DNA of 8,277 nucleotides from Pseudomonadota bacterium (GCA_023430145.1 JAEZCD010000412.1:1-8277); one strand, 5' to 3'; positions 1-6,319 are shown, counted from the first letter of the stretch. Made by a program: numbers and translations. Notes: generated by a model from the letters alone, not told the origin.

Positions 1-1
1 A

Positions 2-211
2 GCCAATCGCGTGCAGCGCGAGATCCGCCAGGAGCGGCGGGAGGTCCGGCAGGAGATCCGTCGCGATCGCCGGCAGTTCCGGCGCGACGCGGGAAACGTC
101 AAGCGCGAGGTGCGCCAGGAGCGGCGCCAGTTCCGTAACCAAAAGGCCCGCAATGACAATCGCGGCAACCGCTCGAACTGGCGCAACCGCCAGAACCGCC
201 GCGGCAACTGA
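2..211 (+). CDS. Arg/Gln-rich repetitive protein, C-terminal part (5' partial)
   Basis: The reading frame is open from the first bases of the window and ends at TGA 209-211, so only the C-terminal 69 residues or so are seen; the GTG at 11 is probably internal rather than the start. The visible part is extremely basic and low in complexity. It is built from a degenerate repeat of the type REVRQERRQFR, seen about three times in residues 5-50, followed by an Asn/Arg-rich tail (NRGNRSNWRNRQNRRGN). The heptad-like Arg/Gln/Glu pattern is compatible with a charged helix. Similar tails occur in small exported proteins of alphaproteobacteria, but the N-terminus that would show a signal peptide lies outside the window, so no family or function is assigned. 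A strong hairpin follows 31 bases after the stop. Confidence 0.6.
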   Translation, partial: ANRVQREIRQERREVRQEIRRDRRQFRRDAGNVKREVRQERRQFRNQKARNDNRGNRSNWRNRQNRRGN

Positions 212-242
212 GCCGACGGCACGCGCCACGAGCGACCGCTGC

Positions 243-281
243 GGCCGCCGCGCCGGGAACCTTGCGCGGCGGCCGGGCTTT
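243..281 (+). terminator. Probable intrinsic terminator after the Arg-rich gene
   Basis: GGCCGCCGCGC (243-253) and GCGCGGCGGCC (264-274) form a perfect 11-bp stem around a 10-base loop. It is followed by GGGCTTTGG, which has only three T residues. Position just after a stop codon and stem strength support a terminator; the short T tract is the weak point. A second, overlapping hairpin (CCGGG 273-277 with CCCGG 285-289) is possible. Confidence 0.6.
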
Positions 282-323
282 GGTCCCGGGAGGGCACGCG
301 AGGCCCGCCCGTCCGAGGCGCCC

Positions 324-1106
324 ATGTCGGCCGAGATCGTCTCCATTACTGCGGCCGCCGCGCCGACGCTGAAGAACCCGCAGGCGGAGGCGTTCTATGC
401 CGAGGCTCTGCGCGAGCTCGCGGCGCAAAACTTTCCGTTCCTGCTCGCCGGCACCTACGCCGTGAGCGCCTATACCGGCATCAGCCGGCCGACCAAGGAT
501 CTCGACATCTTCTGCAAGGCCGGCGACTACCCGAAAATCCTCGCCCACTTCCAGGACCTGGGCTACAGCGTCGAGATCGAGGATGAGCGCTGGCTCGGCA
601 AGGTGTTTCGCGGCGAGCATTTCTTCGACGTGATCTTCGCCTCCTCGAACGGCACCATGCCGGTCAACGACCAGTGGTTCGAGGACGCGCGCCAGCTCGA
701 GGTGTTCGGCACCACGGTGCGCATCGTCGGCCCGACGGAGCTGATCTGGTCGAAAGCCTTCATCCAGCTGCGCCACCGCTATGACGGGGCGGACGTCGTC
801 CACGTCATCCTCAAGCAGCCGCAGGCGATCGACTGGAAGCGCCTCTCCGCCTACATGGAGCTGCACTGGGAGGTGCTGCTGATGCATCTCCTGAATTTCC
901 GCTGGATCTATCCGGCCGAGCGCAACCACGTGCCGCGCTGGCTGATGGACGAGCTCCTCGCCCGCCTGCACCGCCAGCTCGAGCTGCCGCCGCCGCAGAT
1001 GAAGGTCTGCCGCGGCCGCATGTTCTCCCGCGTGGACTACCGGATCGCCGTCGAGGAATGGGGCTATGCCGACGTCGGCGGTGAGGGCGACTGGCGCAAT
1101 GCGTGA
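324..1106 (+). CDS. Nucleotidyltransferase-fold protein, function unknown
   Basis: A 260-residue protein with the signature of the minimal nucleotidyltransferase superfamily (AbiEii-like or NTP_transf_5-like group). Residues 39-47 (FLLAGTYAV) match the glycine-containing helix start. R55-P-T-K-D59-L-D61 supplies the paired metal-binding aspartates, and D102 in FFDVIF fits the third acidic residue on the next strand. The rest is helical and Trp/Tyr/His-rich, with no second domain recognised. ATG 324 was chosen because GAGG (315-318) sits five bases upstream; the frame is open further upstream to 153, but that would run through the terminator hairpin. The stop overlaps the start of the metallophosphoesterase gene by 8 bases, implying coupled translation. 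Whether it modifies RNA, protein or a small molecule cannot be told from sequence. Some relatives of this fold are toxins of type IV toxin-antitoxin pairs, but no AbiEi-like partner is present. Confidence 0.8.
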   Translation: MSAEIVSITAAAAPTLKNPQAEAFYAEALRELAAQNFPFLLAGTYAVSAYTGISRPTKDLDIFCKAGDYPKILAHFQDLGYSVEIEDERWLGKVFRGEHFFDVIFASSNGTMPVNDQWFEDARQLEVFGTTVRIVGPTELIWSKAFIQLRHRYDGADVVHVILKQPQAIDWKRLSAYMELHWEVLLMHLLNFRWIYPAERNHVPRWLMDELLARLHRQLELPPPQMKVCRGRMFSRVDYRIAVEEWGYADVGGEGDWRNA

Positions 1107-1821
1107 CGGCGGCGGCAAGCTGAGGGTCGCCGCGCTCGGCGACCTGCACATGCGGCAGGATCAGGACGGCGGGCTGCGCGAGCTGTTCGCCGAGGTCTCG
1201 CGCGAGGCGGACGTGCTGGTCCTCTGCGGCGATCTCACCGACACCGGCAAGCCGGCCGAGGCCGAGCGGCTCGCCGAGGAGCTGCGCGCCTGCGCGGTGC
1301 CCGTGGTCGGCGTGCTCGGCAACCACGACTACGAATGCGATGCGGCCGAGGAGGTCGGCGCGATCTTGAAGGGTGCCGGCGTCCGGCTGCTGAACGGCAC
1401 GAGCTGCGAGATCGAGGGCGTCGGCTTCGTCGGCGTGAAGGGATTTTTGGGCGGCTTCGGCCGGCGCATGCTCGGCTCCTTCGGCGAGCCGGCGATCAAG
1501 ACCTTCGTCGCCGAGGCGATCGCCGAGGCGATGCTGCTCGAGAACGCGATGCGAAGCGTCAAGAGCGAGCGGGCCGTCGTCGTCCTGCATTATGCGCCTG
1601 TCGCCGACACGGTGGAGGGCGAGCCGCTCGAGATCTATCCGTTCCTCGGCTCCTCGCGCCTCGCCGAGACCATCGACCGCTTCAAGGTCGAGGCGGTGGT
1701 GCACGGACACGCCCATCGCGGCCGCTTCGAGGGCCGGACGCCGGCCGGGGCGCCGGTCTACAACTGCGCTTTCCATATCGACAAGCCGGGCGGCAGGCCT
1801 TACGCACTGCTGCACATCTGA
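1099..1821 (+). CDS. Calcineurin-like metallophosphoesterase
   Basis: A 240-residue soluble protein carrying the full set of metallophosphoesterase metal-ligand motifs in order: D15-L-H17 (GDLH), G44-D45-L-T-D48, G74-N75-H76-D77, H164 (VVLHYAP) and G203-H204-A-H206. All expected di-metal ligands are therefore present and the enzyme should be active as a phosphodiesterase or phosphatase; the substrate is unknown. Members of this superfamily include cyclic-nucleotide phosphodiesterases and Nudix-independent nucleotide hydrolases, but nothing visible picks one. ATG 1099 was preferred over ATG 1066 because GTGAGGG (1081-1087) precedes it and because residues just after it lead directly into the first beta strand (LRVAALGDLH). 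The start overlaps the stop of the nucleotidyltransferase gene, so the two products are probably made in fixed ratio and may act on a common substrate (inference). Confidence 0.85.
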   Translation: MRDGGGKLRVAALGDLHMRQDQDGGLRELFAEVSREADVLVLCGDLTDTGKPAEAERLAEELRACAVPVVGVLGNHDYECDAAEEVGAILKGAGVRLLNGTSCEIEGVGFVGVKGFLGGFGRRMLGSFGEPAIKTFVAEAIAEAMLLENAMRSVKSERAVVVLHYAPVADTVEGEPLEIYPFLGSSRLAETIDRFKVEAVVHGHAHRGRFEGRTPAGAPVYNCAFHIDKPGGRPYALLHI

Positions 1822-1858
1822 GGCTCGCCGCCCGCCGGCGGCCGCCCTCCCCCCGCCG

Positions 1859-2608
1859 ATGATCACCGACCCGCTCTTCTACGCCGTCGCCATCCCGGCC
1901 GTGACGCTCCTCGGCCTCGCCAAGGGCGGCTTCGCGGGGGTCGGGATGATCTCGACGCCGTTGGTGTCGCTCGTCGTCGGGCCGATCCAGGCGGCCTCGA
2001 TCATGCTGCCGATCCTCATCGCGCAGGACGCCGTGAGCGTCTACACCTACTGGGGAAAATGGGACCGGCGGAACCTCGTTCTGATGTTGCCGGCAGCGAT
2101 GATCGGCGTCCTGCTCGCCTGGCTGCTCGCCGCCCGTGTCTCGGAGGCTGCCTTCGAGCTGGCCCTCGGAATGATCGCGCTCCTGTTCGGGATGCGCTAC
2201 CTCTTCGGCCGCAGGCTGCTGCGGCCGAAGAGGGCCGGGCCGGTCGTCGGTGCCGTGTGCGGCGCGGCCTCCGGCTTCACCAGCGCCATCGCCCATGCCG
2301 GCGCGCCGCCGTTCCAGATCTACGTCCTGCCGCAGCGCCTGCCGCACGAGGTGTTCGCCGCGACGAGCGTGCTCTTCTTCGCCGTGATCAATGTCGTGAA
2401 GGTGGCGCCCTACGCCGCGCTCGGCGGCTTCAGCGAAGAGAATCTGGCCACGGCCGCAGCGCTGCTGCCGCTCGCGATCGTGACCACGCTCGGCGGCGTC
2501 GCGCTCGTGCGGCGGGTGTCCGGCGACCGGTTCTACTCCATCATCTACGCGCTTCTCGTCCTCGCCGGCCTGCAGCTGATCTGGAACGGCGGCTCGAAGC
2601 TCGTCTGA
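1859..2608 (+). CDS. TauE/SafE-family membrane permease
   Basis: A 249-residue, very hydrophobic protein of the TauE/SafE family (PF01925), whose studied members export sulfite, sulfoacetate or related organosulfur anions across the inner membrane. Family marks are the Gly-rich N-terminal LLGLAKGGFAGVGMIS (residues 17-32) and the matching second half around GFTSAIAHAGAPPFQIY (139-155). About seven or eight membrane segments can be drawn: roughly 5-20, 30-55, 72-92, 96-116, 128-146, 165-187, 195-215 and 225-243. Length is normal for the family. It starts 37 bases after the metallophosphoesterase stop, on the same strand, so co-transcription is likely. No good Shine-Dalgarno sequence precedes ATG 1859 (the upstream bases are C-rich), yet no other start in frame fits the family N-terminus. 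The substrate is not predictable here; no sulfur-metabolism gene is adjacent. Confidence 0.85.
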   Translation: MITDPLFYAVAIPAVTLLGLAKGGFAGVGMISTPLVSLVVGPIQAASIMLPILIAQDAVSVYTYWGKWDRRNLVLMLPAAMIGVLLAWLLAARVSEAAFELALGMIALLFGMRYLFGRRLLRPKRAGPVVGAVCGAASGFTSAIAHAGAPPFQIYVLPQRLPHEVFAATSVLFFAVINVVKVAPYAALGGFSEENLATAAALLPLAIVTTLGGVALVRRVSGDRFYSIIYALLVLAGLQLIWNGGSKLV

Positions 2609-2653
2609 CCGCCGTCGACCCTGCCACGCTGTCGGCGGAGGGTGCGCGCGCCG

Positions 2654-2737
2654 TCAGCTGAGATAGCCAAGCAGCCAGAGAATGATGATGATCGGCAGCG
2701 GGATGCCGATCAACCACAGTAGACCACCCTTCATCAT
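2654..2737 (-). CDS. Single-pass membrane micropeptide (26-27 aa)
   Basis: The - strand encodes a 27-residue peptide starting at ATG 2737 (or 26 residues from the adjacent ATG 2734) and ending at TGA 2656-2654. After a short basic/glycine start (MMKGG) nearly all of it is one hydrophobic helix, with the core WLIGIPLPIIIILW (residues 8-21) and an ending of GYLS. This predicts one inner-membrane segment. GGAG at 2750-2747 gives a Shine-Dalgarno site nine bases before the first ATG, and a general-stress-type promoter lies just upstream, both strong signs that this is a real gene despite its size. From memory, short peptides with a similar IGIP-P-III core occur in other proteobacteria as hypothetical proteins; this was not checked. 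Function unknown. It is transcribed convergently to the TauE/SafE-family gene. Confidence 0.7.
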   Translation of the reverse strand: MMKGGLLWLIGIPLPIIIILWLLGYLS

Positions 2738-2767
2738 GGCGATTGTCTCCGTTTCTTCGGAGAGACG

Positions 2768-2792
2768 AACGGCAAAGCCTGAGAATCGTTCC
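2768..2792 (-). promoter_or_regulatory. EcfG (general stress response) type promoter
   Basis: Read on the - strand, GGAAC (2792-2788) is followed after exactly 16 bases by CGTT (2771-2768). This matches the alphaproteobacterial EcfG consensus GGAAC-N16/17-CGTT. Transcription would start near 2761, giving a leader of about 23 bases that contains the Shine-Dalgarno GGAG and the micropeptide start at 2737. The spacing of all elements is what a working promoter would have. It lies 107 bases beyond the rnhA stop, so the micropeptide need not depend on the ispH-thrB-rnhA transcript. Confidence 0.65.
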
Positions 2793-2898
2793 CTTCCGGC
2801 GGTCCGCTATTTTCCTCGACTTGGCAACTGCGCGGCGCGACCGGCCCCGCTTTTCCGATCGGCGCCGAGGTCTCAGCGGCGGGCGGCGGGCAAAAGCC

Positions 2899-3336
2899 TC
2901 ACCGGAACGGCCGCATGCCTTCGCGGGCGAGCTCGTCGGCGCGCTCGTTCTCGGCGTGGCCGGCGTGACCCTTCACCCAGCGCCAGTCGATGGTGTGCTT
3001 GCCCAGCGCCTTCTCGAGCCGCTCCCAGAGATCCTGGTTCTTCACCGGCTTCTTGTCGGCGGTGCGCCAGCCGTTGCGCTTCCAGCCGGCGAGCCACTGC
3101 GTAATGCCCTGGCGCAGATACTGGCTGTCGGTGTGCAACTCGACCGTGCAGGGCCGCGTGAGGGCTTCCAGGGCCGAGATGGCCGCCATCAGCTCCATGC
3201 GGTTGTTGGTCGTCAGCGCCTCGCCGCCGCTCAGCTCCCGCACCTTGCCACCATATTCGAGGATCGCGCCCCAGCCGCCGGGCCCGGGATTGCCCGAGCA
3301 GGCGCCGTCCGTGTGGATGACGACGCGGCCGCTCAT
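2899..3336 (-). CDS. rnhA: Ribonuclease HI
   Basis: A 145-residue ribonuclease HI, which cleaves the RNA strand of RNA-DNA hybrids such as R-loops and Okazaki primers. The catalytic residues fall at the same numbers as in the Escherichia coli enzyme: D10 (HTDGACSGNPGPGGWG), E48 (NNRMEL), D70 (LHTDSQY), H124 (KGHAGH) and D134 (ERADELA). The basic substrate-handling segment WLAGWKRNGWRTADKKPVKN (81-100) is also present. The protein is full length and looks active. GGAGG at 3345-3341 precedes ATG 3336 by four bases. The start overlaps the thrB stop as ATGA, so translation is probably coupled. It is the last gene of the ispH-thrB-rnhA run; no clear terminator is seen after it. Confidence 0.97.
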   Translation of the reverse strand: MSGRVVIHTDGACSGNPGPGGWGAILEYGGKVRELSGGEALTTNNRMELMAAISALEALTRPCTVELHTDSQYLRQGITQWLAGWKRNGWRTADKKPVKNQDLWERLEKALGKHTIDWRWVKGHAGHAENERADELAREGMRPFR

Positions 3337-4301
3337 GCGCCCTCCCAGCCGTAGGCGCGGGCGCCGGCGACGCGCTGGTGGAAGCGCAGCTTGCGCAGAT
3401 ATTCGAGCGGGTCCTTCGGCTTGACGAGCGCCCCCGGCGGCACCGACAGCCAGTCGACGAGCCGCGTCAGGAGGAAGCGAAGCGCCGAGCCGCGGGCCAG
3501 CACCGGCAGCGCGGCGATCTCGGCCGCATCGAACGGCCGCGCCGCAGCATAGGCGCCGATCAGCGCCCGGCCCTTGGTGACGTTGAACGAGCCGTCGGTC
3601 TCGAAGCACCAGGCGTTGAGGCAGACCGCGACGTCGTAGGCGAGAAAGTCGTTGCAGGCGAAGTAGAAGTCGATCAGCCCGGACAGCTTCTCGCGCAGGA
3701 AGAAGACGTTGTCGGGGAACAGGTCGCCATGGATCACGCCGAAGGGCAGATCCGTCGGCCAGTTCGCCCCGAGGAAGCCGAGCTCCTCGGCGATCGCGGC
3801 GGCAAGGCCTTGCGAGACCGTGTCGGCCCGCTCGCCCGCGGTGGCGGCGAGGCGCGGCCAGTCGCCGATGGTGAGCGCGTTCGGGCGCGTCAGCGGGAAG
3901 TCGGCCGCCGCCGCATGCAGGGAGGCCAGCGCCCCGCCGACGGCGGCGCAATGGGCGACGCCCGGCCGTCGCGTCCACATGCCGTCGAGGAAGGTGACGA
4001 TCGAGGCCGGCCGTCCGCACAGCGTCGAGAAGGTGCGGCCTGCCACGTCGTGCAGCGGCGTCGGGCAGGCGACGCCGGCACGGGCGAGATGCTCGACGAG
4101 GCCGAGGAAGAAGGGCAGGTCGGCCTCCTGCACGCGCTTCTCGTAGAGCGTGAGGATGAAGCGGCCGCTCGTCGTCTCGATGACGTAGTTGGTGTTCTCG
4201 ACGCCCTCGGCGATGCCTTTTGCGGACAGCAGCTCGCCGATGCCGTAGCCGCCGACGAAGGCGCGCAGCTGATCGTCGGGCACCTCGGTGTAGACGGCCA
4301 T
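3333..4301 (-). CDS. thrB: Homoserine kinase (APH-fold, ThrB type II)
   Basis: A 322-residue homoserine kinase of the aminoglycoside-phosphotransferase fold, the form used by many alphaproteobacteria in place of the GHMP-fold enzyme. It phosphorylates L-homoserine with ATP in threonine synthesis, in the cytoplasm. Seen motifs are the N-lobe GVENTNYVIET (33-43), the catalytic loop H191-G-D193-L-F-P-D-N198, and the metal-binding D211 in GLIDFYFACNDFLAYDVA. The C-terminal RLVDWLSVPPG and the LRKLRFHQR segment are also typical. Length is normal. The start at ATG 4301 matches the usual MAVYTEV N-terminus, although the Shine-Dalgarno sequence is poor. It follows ispH after 45 bases and overlaps rnhA. 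An undirected APH-family kinase is the alternative reading, but motif and context agree on ThrB. Confidence 0.95.
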   Translation of the reverse strand: MAVYTEVPDDQLRAFVGGYGIGELLSAKGIAEGVENTNYVIETTSGRFILTLYEKRVQEADLPFFLGLVEHLARAGVACPTPLHDVAGRTFSTLCGRPASIVTFLDGMWTRRPGVAHCAAVGGALASLHAAAADFPLTRPNALTIGDWPRLAATAGERADTVSQGLAAAIAEELGFLGANWPTDLPFGVIHGDLFPDNVFFLREKLSGLIDFYFACNDFLAYDVAVCLNAWCFETDGSFNVTKGRALIGAYAAARPFDAAEIAALPVLARGSALRFLLTRLVDWLSVPPGALVKPKDPLEYLRKLRFHQRVAGARAYGWEGA

Positions 4302-4346
4302 CGGCGGGTGACGGGCGCGGCCGGCCTCAGCTCTGCGCGGAGCCGC

Positions 4347-5309
4347 TCACGCGGCGACCTCGCGCAGCGTCCGCGGCAGCGGGAAGGAGACGTTCTCCTC
4401 GACGGTGGTGACGACCTCGGTCGAGACCTCGAAGCGCTCGGAGAACGCGCGCACCACCTCCTCGACCAGCACCTCCGGCGCCGAGGCGCCCGCGGTCAGG
4501 CCGAGCGTGTTGATGTTCTGGAACAGCGGCCACTCGATGTCGCGCGCCCGCGGCACGAGCCGGGCCAGCGGGCAGCCGGCGACCTCGGCCACCTCGCGCA
4601 GGCGCTGCGAGTTCGACGAGTTCGGCGAGCCGACGACGATCACCGCGTCGCAATAGGGAGCGATCTTCTTGATCGCCTCCTGGCGGTTGGTCGTCGCATA
4701 GCAGATGTCCTGCTTGTGCGGGCCGACGATGGCCGGGAAGCGGCCCTGCAGCGCCTCGATGATGCCGATCGTGTCGTCGATCGACAGTGTCGTCTGCGTC
4801 ACATAGGCGAGGTTTTCCGGGTTGCGCGGCTGGAGCGCCGCCACCTCCTCGACCGTGCCGACGAGATGCACCGCGCCCGGCGGCAGCTGGCCCATGGTGC
4901 CGACCACTTCCGGATGGCCCTCGTGGCCAATGAGAACGATCTCGCGCCCGCGCCGGAAGTGGATCTCGGCCTCCCGGTGCACCTTGGTGACGAGCGGGCA
5001 GGTCGCGTCGACGAAGAACAGGCCACGCCGCTCCGCCTCCGCCGGCACCGATTTGGGCACGCCGTGGGCGGAAAAGATCACCGGCTGCGGGCCGTCCGGA
5101 ATTTCGTCAAGTTCGGCGACGAAGACGGCGCCCATGGCCGTGAGCCGCTCCACGACGAACCGGTTGTGGACGATCTCGTGCCTGACGTAGACGGGGGCAC
5201 CGAATTTGGCGAGGGCCTTCTCGACGATGTCGACCGCGCGTACGACGCCGGCGCAGAAGCCGCGCGGGGCGCAGAGAAGGATTTTGAGGTGCGGCTTGGT
5301 GCTCTCCAT
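4347..5309 (-). CDS. ispH: 4-hydroxy-3-methylbut-2-enyl diphosphate reductase
   Basis: A 320-residue IspH (LytB), the iron-sulfur enzyme that reduces HMBPP to isopentenyl and dimethylallyl diphosphate in the last step of the MEP isoprenoid pathway. The three cluster cysteines are C19 (APRGFCAGV), C104 (DATCPLVTKVH) and C203 (QDICYATTNRQ). The substrate-binding histidines H48 and H132 and the acid E134 (GHEGHPEV) are present, as is the SPNSSNSQRL loop near residue 230. ATG 5309 gives the usual MESTKPHLKILLCAPRG-like beginning; a 34-residue upstream extension is open but unlike the family. No Shine-Dalgarno sequence precedes this ATG; see the promoter entry. It leads an operon with thrB and rnhA and is divergent from the lipoprotein gene. 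Full length, no odd residues. Confidence 0.97.
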   Translation of the reverse strand: MESTKPHLKILLCAPRGFCAGVVRAVDIVEKALAKFGAPVYVRHEIVHNRFVVERLTAMGAVFVAELDEIPDGPQPVIFSAHGVPKSVPAEAERRGLFFVDATCPLVTKVHREAEIHFRRGREIVLIGHEGHPEVVGTMGQLPPGAVHLVGTVEEVAALQPRNPENLAYVTQTTLSIDDTIGIIEALQGRFPAIVGPHKQDICYATTNRQEAIKKIAPYCDAVIVVGSPNSSNSQRLREVAEVAGCPLARLVPRARDIEWPLFQNINTLGLTAGASAPEVLVEEVVRAFSERFEVSTEVVTTVEENVSFPLPRTLREVAA

Positions 5310-5316
5310 GCGAGGG

Positions 5317-5345
5317 GTGATGCGGTGTGCCGGCGGCAGTGTCAA
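5317..5345 (-). promoter_or_regulatory. Candidate ispH promoter, close enough to give a leaderless mRNA
   Basis: On the - strand a perfect TTGACA (5345-5340) is followed after 17 bases by CATCAC (5322-5317), a three-of-six match to TATAAT. Transcription would begin around 5310, essentially at the ispH ATG (5309). The -10 box is weak, so this is only a candidate. Confidence 0.35.
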
Positions 5346-5443
5346 GGCGGCGGCGCGTCCCAGCCGGCGTAAGCTGAAAATTGATGAAATCGCGCCATGC
5401 TGCCGCCACATCTGGAAGCGGCGGGCGCAGTCGGAGGTGTGCC

Positions 5444-6073
5444 ATGCGTAACGGTGTCGGCGGTTCGGGGACGGCGCGCGCCCGGCGGGCGCTCATCCTC
5501 TCGGCATTGCTGGCCGGAATCGCGGCCTGTTCGAGCAGCGGCGACTCCGACAGCACGTTCGGCTCGCTGTTCGGCTCTTCCAGCTCGGCCTCCGCCTCGG
5601 CCGATACGACGACCCAGGCGGTGCAGCCGGCGCGCGCGACGACGGTGCGGTCGGAGAACTGCCCGCCGATCGAGATTCTCGCCGGCACCACGGCCTATCG
5701 CCTGTTCGAGAAGGGCCTCGAGGAGCAGCCGCTCGGCCTCCGCTACCAGGCCTCGTTCGCCGAGACCGCGCGCGAATGCTCCGTGCTCGGCGCCGAGACG
5801 GCGATGCGCATCGGCGTGGTCGGCCGGCTGCTGATGGGGCCGAAAGGCACGCCCGGCAAGGTCAACGTGCCGCTCCGGATCGCCGTCGTCGACGAGCGCA
5901 ACCAGCCAATCTACTCGAAGGCCTACAGCATCCCGGTCGAGATCGGCGCCGGCCAGACGCAGGTCTCCTTCACCCATGTCGAGGAGGGCGTGCTGGTGCC
6001 GGCCGGCCCGGGCGGCTACCGCGTGCTGGTCGGCTTCGACGAGAAGGCGGCGGCGCCGGCAAGGCGGGGTTGA
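5444..6073 (+). CDS. Conserved-looking lipoprotein of unknown function
   Basis: A 209-residue protein with a lipoprotein signal: basic start, hydrophobic stretch ALILSALLAGIAA (16-28) and lipobox IAAC with the lipidated Cys at 29. A Ser/Ala/Thr-rich linker (30-66) leads to a compact beta-rich domain from about residue 70. Two further cysteines, C73 (ENCPPIEI) and C112 (ARECSVLG), could form a disulfide in the periplasm. The C-terminal part contains VPLRIAVVDERNQPIYSKAY (142-161) and FTHVEEGVLVP (176-186). I recall similar proteins in other Hyphomicrobiales labelled hypothetical, with the CPP, REC and H-EEG features kept, but have not checked this. ATG 5444 was chosen for GGAGG (5433-5437) six bases upstream and for the clean signal peptide. 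It is divergent from ispH across 134 bases; no convincing promoter was seen. Attachment to the outer membrane is likely, since position +2 is Ser. Confidence 0.8.
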   Translation: MRNGVGGSGTARARRALILSALLAGIAACSSSGDSDSTFGSLFGSSSSASASADTTTQAVQPARATTVRSENCPPIEILAGTTAYRLFEKGLEEQPLGLRYQASFAETARECSVLGAETAMRIGVVGRLLMGPKGTPGKVNVPLRIAVVDERNQPIYSKAYSIPVEIGAGQTQVSFTHVEEGVLVPAGPGGYRVLVGFDEKAAAPARRG

Positions 6074-6124
6074 CGGGGGCGAGGCTGCGTGCAGTCCCGA
6101 AATCCACCCGCCGCAGCCGGTCCG

Positions 6125-6202
6125 CCGCTCCTCCCCGCGAAGGCGGGGACCCAGTTCTTCAGGCCACTCCTTCTGGATCCCCGCTTTCGCGGGGATGAGC
6201 GG
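6125..6202. repeat. Large inverted repeat made of two hairpin-forming units (REP-like)
   Basis: Two 30-base arms, 6125-6154 and 6173-6202, are reverse complements with three mismatches and flank an 18-base spacer. Each arm is itself palindromic: TCCCCGC (6132-6138) with GCGGGGA (6143-6149), and ATCCCCGC (6177-6184) with GCGGGGAT (6189-6196), both with four-base loops. The CTGGATCCCCGC...GCGGGGAT pattern resembles dispersed intergenic palindromes of proteobacteria. It lies 51 bases after the lipoprotein stop and may also stop transcription from that gene, although no T tract follows. The DNA can form one long cruciform or two small hairpins. Confidence 0.75.
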
Positions 6203-6289
6203 AGGGTGGCTCGGGGATCATCCCAAAGATGCCCGCGACCACCGGCGCCACACGACGAGCGCCCACCCTCCCCAGCCACTCGCTTCAGA

Positions 6290-6319
6290 TTGACAACTTC
6301 GTCGCGGCGTGACGATGAT
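6290..6319 (+). promoter_or_regulatory. Probable sigma-70-type promoter of the gcv operon
   Basis: A perfect TTGACA (6290-6295) and GATGAT (6314-6319, four of six to TATAAT) are separated by 18 bases. Transcription would start near 6326, about ten bases before the first glycine aptamer, which is a fitting distance. The sequence from 6203 to 6289 shows no gene or other clear element. Confidence 0.55.

Noticed and set aside
153..323. Upstream extension of the nucleotidyltransferase frame.
   Set aside because: It overlaps the Arg-rich gene and the terminator hairpin and is low-complexity Ala/Thr/Arg; ATG 324 has a Shine-Dalgarno site.
324..1821. A type IV (AbiE-like) toxin-antitoxin system.
   Set aside because: The nucleotidyltransferase fold fits loosely, but the neighbour is a metallophosphoesterase and not a winged-helix AbiEi antitoxin, so naming it AbiE would be unsupported.
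99..1866. Long - strand frames (350 and 351 codons) opposite the nucleotidyltransferase and metallophosphoesterase genes.
   Set aside because: No family motifs, compositionally odd, and opposite genes whose catalytic motifs are complete.
2609..2638. CCGCCG/CGGCGG pair as a terminator after the TauE/SafE-family gene.
   Set aside because: Only six base pairs with an 18-base loop and no T tract.
2682..3424. Open frames on the + strand across the rnhA region (140, 203 and 144 codons).
   Set aside because: Opposite a complete RNase HI gene, with no domain and no plausible start signals.
3378..5372. A 664-codon open frame on the + strand opposite thrB and ispH.
   Set aside because: It is a by-product of GC-rich codon use in the two well-supported genes on the other strand; its translation is rich in Arg, Asp, Glu and Gly without any recognisable domain.
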